Below, one piece after another: positions 1 through 8,310 of a DNA stretch of 64,000 nt. The stretch covers positions 62,001 through 126,000 of the forward strand of contig NZ_CP157456.1 in the NCBI RefSeq assembly GCF_041549525.1. Reading direction: 5' to 3'. Position 1 is the stretch's first letter. Every line of letters starts with the position of its first letter. The translations under genes and the position numbers were made by a program. This stretch comes from Paenarthrobacter aurescens. Its GTDB lineage: Bacteria > Actinomycetota > Actinomycetes > Actinomycetales > Micrococcaceae. The notes under the pieces were generated by a model, which was given only the letters and a program-made list of their open reading frames with translations, searched no databases and had not been told where the DNA came from.

Positions 1-1028
1 CGGGCGCCGTTGAAACCAGCAGCCATGGACAATTCGATGTCCTTGATCAAGGCTGCGTCATCCGGAGAAGTCATCAGCGACTCGGGCCAATAGCCCTGAT
101 CCAGGATGAGGCGTTGGAAGACTGCCTTGCCGTTGATGCGAACAACTTTGCCGTCCAAGGCAACGGACCGCACAGCTGCGTAGCTGCTGATGTGATCAAC
201 AGTGTTGCCGGCGGAATCCATCACGCTGACCTCGAGGTCATACAGGAAGGGATCTTCAATGGACCAAGGACGCAAGGACTCACGGGGGATTTCCAGCCGA
301 AGGGAGGGTGTAAGGTCCAGGTCTGCTCTGGCCGTGGCCTCTACATGTACATCAGCCTTGTCGCTGAGGACGGCGGTGACAGTGTGCCCGTTCCGGTTCT
401 GGCTGACGGGCACCTCAAGTGTGATGCTGGAGTCTGCCAGGTTGGGGGTCATCCGGAGGCGCTTGATGTGAACCTCGGGCACTGCCTCCATCCACACGGT
501 TTGCCAGATTCCTGTGGTCCGGGTGTATTGGCAGTGGGTGTTGTTGTACCAGGTGGCTTGTTTGCCGCGGGCCTGCATCTCGTGGCGGGAATCCCTGGCC
601 CGCACCACGATCACTGCCTCCGTTCCGGGCTCGGCCACTCCTCCAAGATCCGCAGTGAAAGGCGTAAAACCTCCCCGGTGCCTGGCGACTTCCACCCCGT
701 TCACCCACACCGTGGCGTCGTGATCCACAGCGCCAAAGTGAAGCAGCACGTTCTGGCCTTCCCACTCCTGAGGGATGGTGACCGACCGCCGGTACCAGAC
801 TGCTTCCATGAAATCGACGTGTTCGATCCCCGAGAGCGCAGATTCCGGCGCGAACGGAACCAGGATTTCGCTGTTGAGTTCTCGGGTGGTGAGCCCGCGT
901 TCCAAACCGGAGTCACCGGCGTCGATCTCAAATTCCCAAGTGCCGTTGAGGTTCAGCCACTTGTCGCGGACCAGCTGCGGGCGGGGGTGCTCGGGCTTGG
1001 GCAAGGTTCGGTTACGCGGGTCAGTCAA
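1..1028 (-). CDS. Glycoside hydrolase family 2 protein, partial (3' end outside window)
   Basis: The minus strand reads through the window edge and gives 342 visible residues. The N-terminal part has the GH2 sugar-binding jelly-roll pattern (LNGTWEF near residue 28, then WVNG, then GGFTPF, then RTTGIWQTVWME), followed by an immunoglobulin-like domain and the beginning of the TIM barrel (the region around residues 305-342). The catalytic glutamates lie beyond the edge, so beta-galactosidase, beta-glucuronidase and beta-mannosidase cannot be separated. The start is TTG at 1028, chosen because GAAGGAGAT sits 5-6 bases upstream; there is no better ATG. No signal peptide is seen, so the enzyme is probably cytoplasmic. 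It is divergent from the dehydrogenase to its right. Confidence 0.85.
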   Translation of the reverse strand, partial: MTDPRNRTLPKPEHPRPQLVRDKWLNLNGTWEFEIDAGDSGLERGLTTRELNSEILVPFAPESALSGIEHVDFMEAVWYRRSVTIPQEWEGQNVLLHFGAVDHDATVWVNGVEVARHRGGFTPFTADLGGVAEPGTEAVIVVRARDSRHEMQARGKQATWYNNTHCQYTRTTGIWQTVWMEAVPEVHIKRLRMTPNLADSSITLEVPVSQNRNGHTVTAVLSDKADVHVEATARADLDLTPSLRLEIPRESLRPWSIEDPFLYDLEVSVMDSAGNTVDHISSYAAVRSVALDGKVVRINGKAVFQRLILDQGYWPESLMTSPDDAALIKDIELSMAAGFNGA

Positions 1029-1059
1029 GGGATCTCCTTCGAAGGGATGCTTACGTCCT

Positions 1060-1119
1060 TTACAACGTTAGAATCATTTGCTCCGGGATGCCATAGGCCT
1101 TTGAGGTGGCATTACAACG
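1060..1119. promoter_or_regulatory. Two TTACAACG half-sites between divergent genes
   Basis: TTACAACG occurs at 1060-1067 (followed by TTA, giving a partial dyad around CG) and again at 1112-1119, 52 bases apart, about five helical turns. CG-centred sites of this kind are typical of LacI-family operators, which often control glycosidase genes. The dyads are imperfect, so this is a weak candidate. Confidence 0.25.
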
Positions 1120-1243
1120 CTCTCAACCCGCTATTGCGTTGTTGGGCAACGACGCCGCAGCGGGTTGACGACGACATTACTGGCGCGCCGCAAAATCACC
1201 GGCGGTCTTGAGTCCCACGCCTCGCCGCGCAAGGATGAATAGC

Positions 1244-2206
1244 GTGACCCGATTCCGTTTAGCCATCCTTGATGATTACCAGCAGGTCTCCGGCGATTAC
1301 GCCCCGTGGGATTCACTGCTCGACGACGGCGTGAAGGTCAGCGTCTTCAGCGCACCTTTCCGCTCAGAAGAGCAAGCCGTGGCGGCCTTGGCGCCTTTCG
1401 ACATCATTGTGGCCATGCGCGAACGCACGCGCTTTCCACAGGACGTCCTCGAGGCCCTGCCCAACCTGAAGCTGTTGGTGACCACCGGCATGGCGAATGC
1501 GGCGATTGACCTTGAGGCAGCGGCAGAACGCGGGATCGTGGTGTGCGGTACAGCGGGCTCACCTGCGGCCGCGCCCGAACTGACCTGGGCCCTGCTGCTT
1601 GCCTTTGCCCGCAACCTGTCTGTGGAGGAGAACTCGCTGCGGGCTGGTAGCTGGCAGACCGGCGTCGGGTTTGAACTCGAGGGTAAAACCCTGGGAATTG
1701 TTGGTTTGGGAAAAATCGGCAAGCGAATGGCAGGCTACGCCAGGGCGTTTGGAATGGATGTGCTCGCGTGGAGCCAGAACCTGACCGCGGAAGATGCCGA
1801 GGCTGCCGGCGCCCGCAAGGTCAGCAAAGAGGAATTGTTCAGCGAATCGGACGTGGTGACGCTCCACCTGCGGCTGTCCGAAAGGACCGAGGGAATTGTG
1901 GGCTCGGAGGAACTTCGGCTCCTGGGTCCGGACGGTGTGTTGATCAATACCGCACGCGGCCCCTTGGTGGATGAGGCAGCACTGATCCGTGCCTTGGAAG
2001 AGGGTTGGATCCGAGGTGCTGCCCTGGACGTTTTCGACGAAGAGCCTCTCCCCGCCGGGCATGCGCTGCTGCATTCGCCAAGGACGGTTCTCTCGCCGCA
2101 CATCGGCTACGTAACGCGCGAGAGCTACCGGCAGTTTTACGGTGGGGCGTTCGAGGATGTGAAGGGTTGGCTTGATGGCGCCCCTGTTCGGGTGATCAGC
2201 GCGTAG
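1244..2206 (+). CDS. D-2-hydroxyacid dehydrogenase family protein
   Basis: NAD(P)-dependent oxidoreductase of the D-isomer-specific 2-hydroxyacid dehydrogenase family, converting 2-oxoacids and D-2-hydroxyacids in the cytosol. With a GTG start at 1244 the product is 320 aa, the family length. The Rossmann motif GLGKIG is at residues 154-159; the catalytic trio is visible as Arg238 (NTARGPL), Glu267 (EEPLP) and His286 (SPHIGY). GTG 1244 is preferred because AAGGA lies 8 bases upstream; an in-frame ATG at 1235 and TTG at 1208 have no suitably spaced ribosome site. The following gene, glycerate kinase, makes a hydroxypyruvate/glyoxylate reductase role plausible, but the substrate cannot be read from sequence. 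Confidence 0.88.
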   Translation: MTRFRLAILDDYQQVSGDYAPWDSLLDDGVKVSVFSAPFRSEEQAVAALAPFDIIVAMRERTRFPQDVLEALPNLKLLVTTGMANAAIDLEAAAERGIVVCGTAGSPAAAPELTWALLLAFARNLSVEENSLRAGSWQTGVGFELEGKTLGIVGLGKIGKRMAGYARAFGMDVLAWSQNLTAEDAEAAGARKVSKEELFSESDVVTLHLRLSERTEGIVGSEELRLLGPDGVLINTARGPLVDEAALIRALEEGWIRGAALDVFDEEPLPAGHALLHSPRTVLSPHIGYVTRESYRQFYGGAFEDVKGWLDGAPVRVISA

Positions 2207-2350
2207 TCCGGCGGTTCGCTTGCCGCGGAAGCGGGCGCGATTATCAGGAGCGACCCTGAACTGCGCGTCAGGAAGGTCCGGACGACTGAACCAGCCGCTA
2301 CGTTACGCTGTGGGCAAGCGCTTTCCGAATGAAGCTGGCAAGATGGACCC

Positions 2351-3493
2351 ATGCGTATTCTCATCGCCCCGGACAAGTTCAAGGGATCCCTGACCGCCGC
2401 CGAAGCCGCGTCAGCCATGGCCGAAGGTGCCTTGCGCGTTTACCCGGATGCGGTGACCACCCAGTTCCCAGTAGCCGACGGTGGCGAAGGGACCCTGGAC
2501 GCAGCTATTTCGGCGGGCTACGAGGAACGGAACAACGCAGTGGTTGGGCCCATCCTCAAGCCGGTAGGAGCCTCGTGGGCCATCCGCAAGGACGCGTTTG
2601 GCGGAGCGAGCGCAGTGATCGAGACTGCCATGGCATCCGGCCTGGCGCACATGGAACCCACGCCCGAGAACTCGCTGCGCGCCCACAGCTACGGCTGCGG
2701 ACAGCTCGTGGCTGCAGCCCTCGATGCCGGGGCCACGGAAATCGTGCTCGGACTGGGCGGCTCTGCAATGTCCGACGCCGGCAGCGGCGCCTTACGCGCT
2801 TTGGGGCTCAAACCCCTTGATGCAGCCGGCAATGTGGTGCCACTCGGCGGAGGTTCCCTGGCCGACGTCGTTGCCTTGGACGTCTCCGAGCTGGATCCCC
2901 GGCTGTCCGCCGTGAAGTTCAGGATCGCCGTCGACGTTCAAAACCCGCTGTACGGTCCGGAAGGTGCCGCGCACGTTTTCGGCCCCCAAAAGGGGGCGGA
3001 TGAGGACGCCGTTGAGAAGCTCGACGCCGGACTCCGCAACTGGGCCTCGCTCCTTCGGGAGGCCACGGGCCGCGACGTCAACGTTCCGGGAGCTGGAGCG
3101 GCAGGCGGCTTCCCGGCGTCGTTCCTTGCTTTCACTGACTCTGCGCTGGAAGGCGGCTTCGCGCTGGTGGCGGGGCTGACGGGACTTGCCAAGCACCTGG
3201 GCGAGGCCGATCTGGTGATCACCGGTGAGGGATCCATGGACGAGCAATCGCTCACGGGCAAGGCGCCCATTGCTCTGGCTGACGCCGCGAGCGTGCACGG
3301 CATACCGGTGATCGCGGTAGCCGGACGCATTACGGTAACGCCGGAAGACCTCGCCAAGCATGGCATTGTTGCTGCAGCCCAGCTGCTGGATGTTGCGCAG
3401 CGCAAGGATGGGGTCCCGGATGTAGCCGACGCCGTGGCCAACGCAGCCAAGTACCTTGCGTGGGCCACCAGTCAGGTGCTTGAAGGGGCGTAG
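2351..3493 (+). CDS. glxK: Glycerate kinase (type II, GarK/GlxK family)
   Basis: ATP-dependent phosphorylation of D-glycerate, feeding glyoxylate or serine-type carbon into glycolysis. The 380-aa protein opens with the family signature APDKFKGSLTA (residues 6-16) and continues with the ADGGEGTLDA motif near residue 43, GLGGSAMSDAG near 133 and TGEGSMDEQS near 290, all hallmarks of the GarK fold. Length is typical. It follows the hydroxyacid dehydrogenase after a 144-base gap in the same direction, and the two together would form a short glyoxylate/hydroxypyruvate to phosphoglycerate route. Its stop codon abuts the stop codon of the opposing gene with no base between them. Confidence 0.93.
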   Translation: MRILIAPDKFKGSLTAAEAASAMAEGALRVYPDAVTTQFPVADGGEGTLDAAISAGYEERNNAVVGPILKPVGASWAIRKDAFGGASAVIETAMASGLAHMEPTPENSLRAHSYGCGQLVAAALDAGATEIVLGLGGSAMSDAGSGALRALGLKPLDAAGNVVPLGGGSLADVVALDVSELDPRLSAVKFRIAVDVQNPLYGPEGAAHVFGPQKGADEDAVEKLDAGLRNWASLLREATGRDVNVPGAGAAGGFPASFLAFTDSALEGGFALVAGLTGLAKHLGEADLVITGEGSMDEQSLTGKAPIALADAASVHGIPVIAVAGRITVTPEDLAKHGIVAAAQLLDVAQRKDGVPDVADAVANAAKYLAWATSQVLEGA

Positions 3494-3730
3494 TTACTGC
3501 CGGTAGCCCTCAACCTCGCTGATAGGGCGCGGTTCAGCGCTGTCCGGGTTCTCCCCGGCATCCCGCTTTGCCCTGCGCTGGCGGAGGAGATCCCAGCACT
3601 GGTCCAGCTGGGCTTCGAGCTGAGCCAGACGGGCCGTGCTGTCGCCGTCATCTGACCCGGCAGCGTCGCGGAGGCGGTGCTCTTCCTCAACAAGAGACTG
3701 AATTCGTTCCAAAAGGTCCTGCTCGTCCAT
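3494..3730 (-). CDS. DUF2630 family small protein
   Basis: The 78-aa product is highly charged and predicted to be mostly alpha-helical: an N-terminal heptad-like helix (DLLERIQSLVEEEHRLR) followed by a second helix (LAQLEAQLDQCWDLLRQRRAKRD). This helical-hairpin pattern and length match DUF2630, a family found mainly in actinobacteria with no known function. A GAAGGAGAAAGAAC leader precedes the ATG. It sits exactly tail to tail with glycerate kinase. Confidence 0.8.
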   Translation of the reverse strand: MDEQDLLERIQSLVEEEHRLRDAAGSDDGDSTARLAQLEAQLDQCWDLLRQRRAKRDAGENPDSAEPRPISEVEGYRQ

Positions 3731-3818
3731 GTTCTTTCTCCTTCTTCACGCGGCGTTATGTTGAACCTAGTCCTGCTGATGGGGTGCGTCCACCCGTGAC
3801 CGGCGGCATACTGGGGAC

Positions 3819-4262
3819 ATGAAATTTACAACCACCATTGTGGGCGAGGGCAACAAGGCGGGCATCGAAGTTCCGGACGAGGTAGTTGAGGGACTCGGTG
3901 CAGGCAAGCGGCCCCCGGTGGTGGTAACCATCAACGGGCAGAGCTACCGCAGCAGCATCGCTGTGATGGGCGGGAAGTACATGGTGGGCGTCAGCTCGGC
4001 CAACCGCGAGCTGACCGGGGCGGCGGCGGGGGACACCGTGGAGGTTGGCTTGGAGGTGGATACGGAGCCCCGCGTTGTGGAAGTACCGGATGATCTCGCG
4101 GCTGCACTGGATGCCGAGCCTGAGGCGAAGGAATTCTACGGAACACTCAACTACAGTGCCCAACGGCGGTACGTGGAACCGATAGGGGATGCGAAGACGC
4201 CCGAGACCCGTGCGCGACGCATCACCAAGGTGGTCTCTGATCTGAAAGCCGGCAAGAAATAG
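3819..4262 (+). CDS. YdeI/OmpD-associated family protein (DUF1905 domain)
   Basis: The 147-aa protein has an N-terminal DUF1905-like beta-barrel half (MKFTTTIVG to about residue 85, with the G-K-R-P-P-V-V-V-T-I-N-G strand typical of the family) and a C-terminal YdeI/OmdA helical tail (DDLAAALDAEPEAKEFYGTL, then RRYVEPIGDAKTPETRARRI). The tail is the segment called bacteriocin-protection or OmpD-associated in other annotations; its biochemical role is unclear. It is transcribed alone and is divergent from the DUF2630 gene, with about 90 bases between the starts. Confidence 0.82.
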   Translation: MKFTTTIVGEGNKAGIEVPDEVVEGLGAGKRPPVVVTINGQSYRSSIAVMGGKYMVGVSSANRELTGAAAGDTVEVGLEVDTEPRVVEVPDDLAAALDAEPEAKEFYGTLNYSAQRRYVEPIGDAKTPETRARRITKVVSDLKAGKK

Positions 4263-4780
4263 CATTCTAGGCGGGACCATTGAGTGACTGTTCCAGTGGT
4301 GTCCACAAGGAGGGAAGGCCGGGTACATGGCCCGGGCTGTTCTGGGTGACCTCCCAGGATCCTTCCGCAGGGTCGGTCCTTAAATGGGGGAGCCAAATTC
4401 GAATTACTTTCGTTGAGGATGGTCAAACCCGAAGCGACGTGCCGGAGCAGACGGGCGGGCCGCACCCGTCACTTAAGAGTCAAGCAGGGCCTGAGAAGAA
4501 CGAGTAAAAGCAGCTCGAGAAAGCTGTCCGTTCCGTTGCAGAGCTCCCCGCGGCCAGCGAGCAAATGAGCACTTCCAATGACGCTGCCGTGAGTTTTGGC
4601 TTCGTCACCGGGATCCGAGCCACAGGACCACGGCCAAAAGGACGACATACCCGATTCACCCCGCTGAATCTGAATTGGGCTTGGACCAGCCCGTCCCACA
4701 GAGGGTTCGAGTGTCGAACCGACAGGCCTGGTTTCGACATATGCTCTGGGTTTAGTCGGGATTGGGGGAAGGATTCGTAC
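4263..4780. other. Non-coding gap of about 0.5 kb
   Basis: No convincing gene is visible. A short Arg/Ser-rich frame at 4419-4562 has coding-unlike composition. The interval holds the palindrome at 4704-4720 and one copy of an 18-base repeat at 4691-4708; otherwise nothing recognisable. Confidence 0.5.
4704..4720. promoter_or_regulatory. 17-base palindrome upstream of lipoprotein gene
   Basis: GGTTCGA-GTG-TCGAACC is a perfect 7-3-7 inverted repeat 60 bases upstream of the ATG at 4781. It could be an operator. The sequence also resembles a tRNA T-arm, but no tRNA surrounds it. Confidence 0.4.
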
Positions 4781-5110
4781 ATGAAAAGCCGAACGCGTCA
4801 TTTGATGGGTCTCGCCCTGTTGCCTCTTGCCCTCGTGTCCTGTGGCGAGGTACCAAGCGAGGAAACCATCAGCTCTGACCCGTCGGGCCGCTGGCACGTG
4901 TCCGTTCTTGGCCCCAGGGAGAGTGATGCCTCGATAGAACACTGTTTGGAAGACCCACTCATCGACGAGGCAATTCAGTCTGCCAACTTGCCCTCAACGC
5001 ATCTCAGCATCAGACTGCTCGAAACCGCTACTCAGAAGGAAGCCGAGCGAATCGCTGATTGCCTCCGAGCGAATGTAGGCAGCGGCAAAGTAAGCATCAT
5101 CCGACAATAG
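4781..5110 (+). CDS. Putative small lipoprotein
   Basis: The 109-aa product starts at ATG 4781 after GGGGGAAGGATTCGTAC, a good ribosome site. The N-terminus is a lipoprotein signal: basic MKSRTRH, hydrophobic core, and lipobox LVSC with the modified cysteine at residue 21. The mature part is small, polar and has two further cysteines (SIEHCLEDPL and IADCLRANV), suggesting one disulfide outside the membrane. I do not recognise the family. The longer frame starting at 4565 lacks a ribosome site and would bury the signal peptide, so it is rejected. Confidence 0.72.
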   Translation: MKSRTRHLMGLALLPLALVSCGEVPSEETISSDPSGRWHVSVLGPRESDASIEHCLEDPLIDEAIQSANLPSTHLSIRLLETATQKEAERIADCLRANVGSGKVSIIRQ

Positions 5111-5174
5111 AGCTGCTTACGGGAGACCAGCACCCCTACGCCGGCCGTCCCGCAGAGGGTTCCTACACTGAAGC

Positions 5175-5738
5175 ATGACAGCTGAGAAGGGGACCGGCCC
5201 GACAAGACCGTCCGCCGGGGCGGGTTCCTTAGCCCTAACCGGGAGTGCATCTCTGAACGTAGGTGTCGCCAGCCTCAGATATGACCACCGCTGTTGGAAA
5301 GTGCACTGGAACCATGTGCTGCGGGCATACTCGGCCTTGGAAGCGGACTACCAGAACCTAGTGGATCGCAACAAGATGATGTTCGACGTGGACGCATTTT
5401 TCATTTTCAGCACCCATCTTCATGAGTGGATGAAGCGCGACATGGCGAAGGAATGCATGCTCACGCCAGAGCAGTTAAATGAGCTGAACAGGCTTTTCTA
5501 CACAGACCCAGCCCTCGTCCTGGGAAAGGACATCGCGAACACGCAAAAGCACCATACCCGGACAGGTGGAAGAATGGCGTTCGTAGCTGAAGTATCCGTT
5601 TACTTCGTAGGTCAGCGCGCAGAAGCGCAGATCCAGGTAGTTGGGGAAGACGCTCCCAAGGATGCCCTGGGGCTTGCAACACAGGCTGTCGCTTCGTGGC
5701 AGGCCTTCATAGATGACCACAAGCTCCAGCCGACTTAG
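5175..5738 (+). CDS. Hypothetical protein, 187 aa
   Basis: No family is recognised. The first 30 residues are Gly/Ala/Ser-rich and probably disordered; the rest looks like a compact alpha/beta protein (CWKVHWNHVLRAYSALEADYQNLVDRNK region, then a helical stretch and two strands). There is no signal peptide or membrane segment. A possible -10 (TACACT, 5164-5169) lies only 5 bases before the ATG, so the transcript may be leaderless. The 3' end overlaps the end of the next, opposing gene by 32 bases. Base composition is lower in GC than in the housekeeping genes, consistent with an accessory region. Confidence 0.6.
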   Translation: MTAEKGTGPTRPSAGAGSLALTGSASLNVGVASLRYDHRCWKVHWNHVLRAYSALEADYQNLVDRNKMMFDVDAFFIFSTHLHEWMKRDMAKECMLTPEQLNELNRLFYTDPALVLGKDIANTQKHHTRTGGRMAFVAEVSVYFVGQRAEAQIQVVGEDAPKDALGLATQAVASWQAFIDDHKLQPT

Positions 5739-6030
5739 CCGTCTTCAGATGGTTTTTTCCGCGCATATAGTGAACGGTGTAATGGTCTGGTGTGAAGACA
5801 GGCACGAGGAGTACACAGTCATCTTGGGGCCATTGCCGTGCCATCAGGTCAAGCTGCTCCACGACCTGCGCCAGTGGGGATTTCGGCCCTATGTAGGGTT
5901 TCCTCTTTTCATCGAGCATAGGCTCGATGGCCTGTTGCCATTCCGAACCAAGGGTTAGGTGCGGATTCAAGATTGCTTGTAGCTTTTCGGCTTCCGCGTC
6001 TCCGTGGCCGCGCTTATCTTCAGTCGTCAT
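5707..6030 (-). CDS. Hypothetical protein, 107 aa
   Basis: Start ATG 6030 is chosen because CAGGAGAAGCA precedes it directly; an in-frame upstream start at 6078 has no such site. The protein is polar, with a helix-rich first half (EAEKLQAILNPHLTLGSEWQQAIEPMLDEK) and two strands near the end (DDCVLLVPVF, YTVHYMRG). No family recognised. It converges on the 187-aa gene with a 32-base overlap of coding 3' ends. Confidence 0.55.
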   Translation of the reverse strand: MTTEDKRGHGDAEAEKLQAILNPHLTLGSEWQQAIEPMLDEKRKPYIGPKSPLAQVVEQLDLMARQWPQDDCVLLVPVFTPDHYTVHYMRGKNHLKTAKSAGACGHL

Positions 6031-6382
6031 TGCTTCTCCTGGGATGCAGAAACCGCCATAGCGAGCAGCTGCGATCACCTTACTCCACGGCCAAATACTC
6101 CAACTGCGGCGTCAGAATCCCTGCCCGCCTGCCGACACCAGTCCACCCGGGCGATAAGCGGCCGCCCAGCAGCCCGCAACAGTGAGCTGGGTATTTGCTG
6201 GTCGATTCGCTGTAGAGAGCCTGGATTCGGCCATATCAGGAGCGACGGTCCGCCAGGAGCCGTAGCTCACGGAGCGCTCAACGGCGTCATGGCTCTTGCT
6301 GGGTCGGCCACTGCCGAAGGCGAAGCAACGGTCCGGTTTGAAGTCATCATTCTCGCTGCTGGGAACCGCCCAATCGCAGTCC
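6031..6382. other. Gap of about 350 bases, nothing recognised
   Basis: Frames crossing this stretch are low-complexity antisense readings. No promoter, palindrome or RNA structure stood out. Confidence 0.4.
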
Positions 6383-6652
<270 letters not shown>

Positions 6653-6671
6653 CTATTGATAACTTCCTTCA

Positions 6672-6700
6672 ATCATATACCCCCTAGGGTGTTTTGACTA
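6672..6700 (-). promoter_or_regulatory. Promoter of the CstR-like gene
   Basis: On the minus strand, TAGTCA (6700-6695) and TATGAT (6677-6672) are separated by 17 bases. The palindrome at 6676-6691 lies almost wholly in that spacer, so repressor binding would block polymerase: autoregulation. Confidence 0.6.
6676..6691. promoter_or_regulatory. CstR-type operator 1
   Basis: ATACCCCCTAGGGTG is a near-palindrome with the run of C then G, centred on TA, typical of CsoR/CstR operators (ATACCCC-GGGGTAT). It faces the repressor gene. Confidence 0.65.
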
Positions 6701-6722
6701 CCCCCGGGGGTATCTGTAATAC
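6694..6722 (+). promoter_or_regulatory. Promoter of the rhodanese operon
   Basis: TTGACT (6694-6699), a 17-base spacer and TAATAC (6717-6722) give a good housekeeping promoter about 40 bases before the ATG at 6763. The spacer is mostly the operator palindrome 6699-6712. Confidence 0.7.
6699..6712. promoter_or_regulatory. CstR-type operator 2
   Basis: TACCCCCGGGGGTA is a perfect 14-base palindrome nested between the -35 and -10 of the rhodanese operon promoter. Confidence 0.7.
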
Positions 6723-6762
6723 TCGGTGGGGTATCCACCCGACCCCTTCCGAGAGGCCAACC

Positions 6763-7383
6763 ATGACTTCCAGTTCCGCGGCACCGACCGTCACTGCACT
6801 CGCCCCTGAAACTCTCCAGTCCTGGTTCAAAGAGCACCGGGACCTCGTGGTGATCGACGTGCGTTCCGCCGCTGAGTTCGAATCCATGCATATCCGTGGC
6901 TCCTACAACGTGCCCTTGCAGCTTTTGTCCGAGCACACGGACGAACTCGCCTCCCGCCTGAGCTCCCGTGTGGTCCTGGTCTGCCAGTCTGGCGTGCGAG
7001 CCGAGCAGGCCCGCCAGCGTCTTGCCAAGGCCGGCATCGACACCGCCTACGTCCTGACCGGCGGCGCACCAGGTTTCGCCGCCGCCGGCGGTGACGTGGT
7101 CAAGGGCAAGGACCGTTGGGATCTTGAGCGGCAGGTCCGCCTTGTGGCCGGTTCCCTCGTGGTCCTGGGCCTGGCCGGCGGCAGGTTCATCTCCCCGAAG
7201 ATCCGGACGCTAGCCGGGGTGATCGGCACGGGCTTGACGTTCTCGGCCGCGACCAACACTTGCGCTATGGGCAAGGCCATCTCGGCCATGCCGTGGAACA
7301 AGGCCGCCCAGGAACCCACCCGCGAAAGCGCCATCCTCGCCCTGCCCGCGGTCATCAACAAAAGCACGGAAGCCGCAGCCTGA
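6763..7383 (+). CDS. Rhodanese with C-terminal membrane domain (DUF2892, YgaP-like)
   Basis: The 206-aa product has a rhodanese domain at residues 10-112 (IDVRSAAEFE, active-site Cys74 in CQSGVR) followed by two hydrophobic segments around residues 127-165 that resemble DUF2892, as in the inner-membrane sulfurtransferase YgaP. It should move sulfane sulfur from persulfides at the membrane face. ATG 6763 is chosen over the in-frame start at 6694, which would lie inside the promoter. The stop TGA overlaps the ATG of the next gene (TGATG), so it is translationally coupled to the TauE/SafE permease, a combination that suggests export of the sulfur product. Confidence 0.85.
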   Translation: MTSSSAAPTVTALAPETLQSWFKEHRDLVVIDVRSAAEFESMHIRGSYNVPLQLLSEHTDELASRLSSRVVLVCQSGVRAEQARQRLAKAGIDTAYVLTGGAPGFAAAGGDVVKGKDRWDLERQVRLVAGSLVVLGLAGGRFISPKIRTLAGVIGTGLTFSAATNTCAMGKAISAMPWNKAAQEPTRESAILALPAVINKSTEAAA

Positions 7384-8285
7384 TGACAGTCACCCTGCTC
7401 CTGGTTCTTGCCCTGTCGGTGGTGATCGGACTCTCGCTCGGCGTCCTGGGCGGTGGCGGATCCATCCTGACAGTCCCAGTCTTGGTCTACGTGGCCGGGT
7501 TCGAGGCCAAGGAAGCGATCGCAGCGTCACTGTTCGTCGTGGGCGTCACCTCCGCGGTGAGCGTAATCAGCCATGCCCGCGGGGGCAGGGTGATGTGGCG
7601 GACCGGCCTGATCTTCGGCGCGGCCGGCATGGCTGGCGCATTCGTCGGCGGCCTCCTCGGCGGGCATATCCCCGGCCAGATCCTGCTCATCGCCTTCGCC
7701 ATCATGATGGTGGCCACCTCCGTGGCCATGCTCCGCGGCCGGAAGAAAAAGAATGTCGACGGCGCCGCCGCGCCGGTCAAGCACGAACTGCCCATTGGGC
7801 GGGTCCTGCTGGACGGGGCTGTCGTCGGACTCATCACCGGTCTGGTCGGCGCCGGCGGCGGATTCCTCGTGGTCCCGGCCCTTGCACTGCTCGGAGGCCT
7901 GCCGATGTCCGTGGCCGTGGGCACCTCCCTGGTGGTCATCGCCATGAAGTCCTTCGCCGGGCTCGCCGGATACCTCACCACCGTCCAGCTCGACTGGGGC
8001 CTCACCCTCGGCGTCACCGCCGCCGCCATCATTGGCTCGCTCATCGGCTCCAAACTCGTCGGCCGCATCCCGGAAGCCGCCTTGCGCAAAGCCTTCGGCT
8101 GGTTCGTCCTGGCCATGGGAACCTTCGTCCTCATCCAGCAAGCCCCGGCCGACCTCCGGTGGTTCATCGCCGCCGGAGTCGCAGCCCTCGCCGCAGCCAC
8201 TGCGGGCATCTGCTGGTTCTTCATCAGCTCCTGCCCCCTGCGTAACCGCACCGGCCGCCGCAGCAAAATCCCCTCACCCGCCTGA
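7383..8285 (+). CDS. Sulfite exporter TauE/SafE (TSUP) family permease
   Basis: A 300-aa integral membrane protein with about eight hydrophobic helices arranged as two repeats; each half carries the glycine-rich loop seen in TSUP proteins (LGVLGGGGSILTVP near residues 20-33 and LVGAGGGFLVVPAL near 155-168). Members move sulfite, sulfoacetate or thiosulfate across the membrane. Here the coupling to rhodanese and CstB-like genes suggests efflux of sulfite or thiosulfate produced from persulfide oxidation. The start ATG 7383 overlaps the previous stop; the longer frame beginning at 7260 is a read-through of the rhodanese gene and is rejected. Confidence 0.88.
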   Translation: MTVTLLLVLALSVVIGLSLGVLGGGGSILTVPVLVYVAGFEAKEAIAASLFVVGVTSAVSVISHARGGRVMWRTGLIFGAAGMAGAFVGGLLGGHIPGQILLIAFAIMMVATSVAMLRGRKKKNVDGAAAPVKHELPIGRVLLDGAVVGLITGLVGAGGGFLVVPALALLGGLPMSVAVGTSLVVIAMKSFAGLAGYLTTVQLDWGLTLGVTAAAIIGSLIGSKLVGRIPEAALRKAFGWFVLAMGTFVLIQQAPADLRWFIAAGVAALAAATAGICWFFISSCPLRNRTGRRSKIPSPA

Positions 8286-8310
8286 ACTCATCACCACCAA
8301 GGAGAACACC

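Larger units (their letters stand above)
4691..5162. repeat. 18-base direct repeat pair flanking the lipoprotein gene
   Basis: CCGTCCCACAGAGGGTTC at 4691-4708 and CCGTCCCGCAGAGGGTTC at 5145-5162 differ at one base. Each copy lies just upstream of a gene (about 70 and 12 bases before the starts at 4781 and 5175). The repeats could be shared promoter elements or traces of a duplication. Confidence 0.55.

Noticed and set aside
114..1211. Long plus-strand frame over the GH2 gene
   Set aside because: Antisense shadow with composition unlike a protein; the minus strand encodes clear GH2 motifs.
4419..4562. 47-aa Arg/Ser-rich frame
   Set aside because: No ribosome site and low-complexity composition.
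4704..4720. tRNA T-arm-like sequence
   Set aside because: No acceptor, D-arm or anticodon arm can be folded around it.
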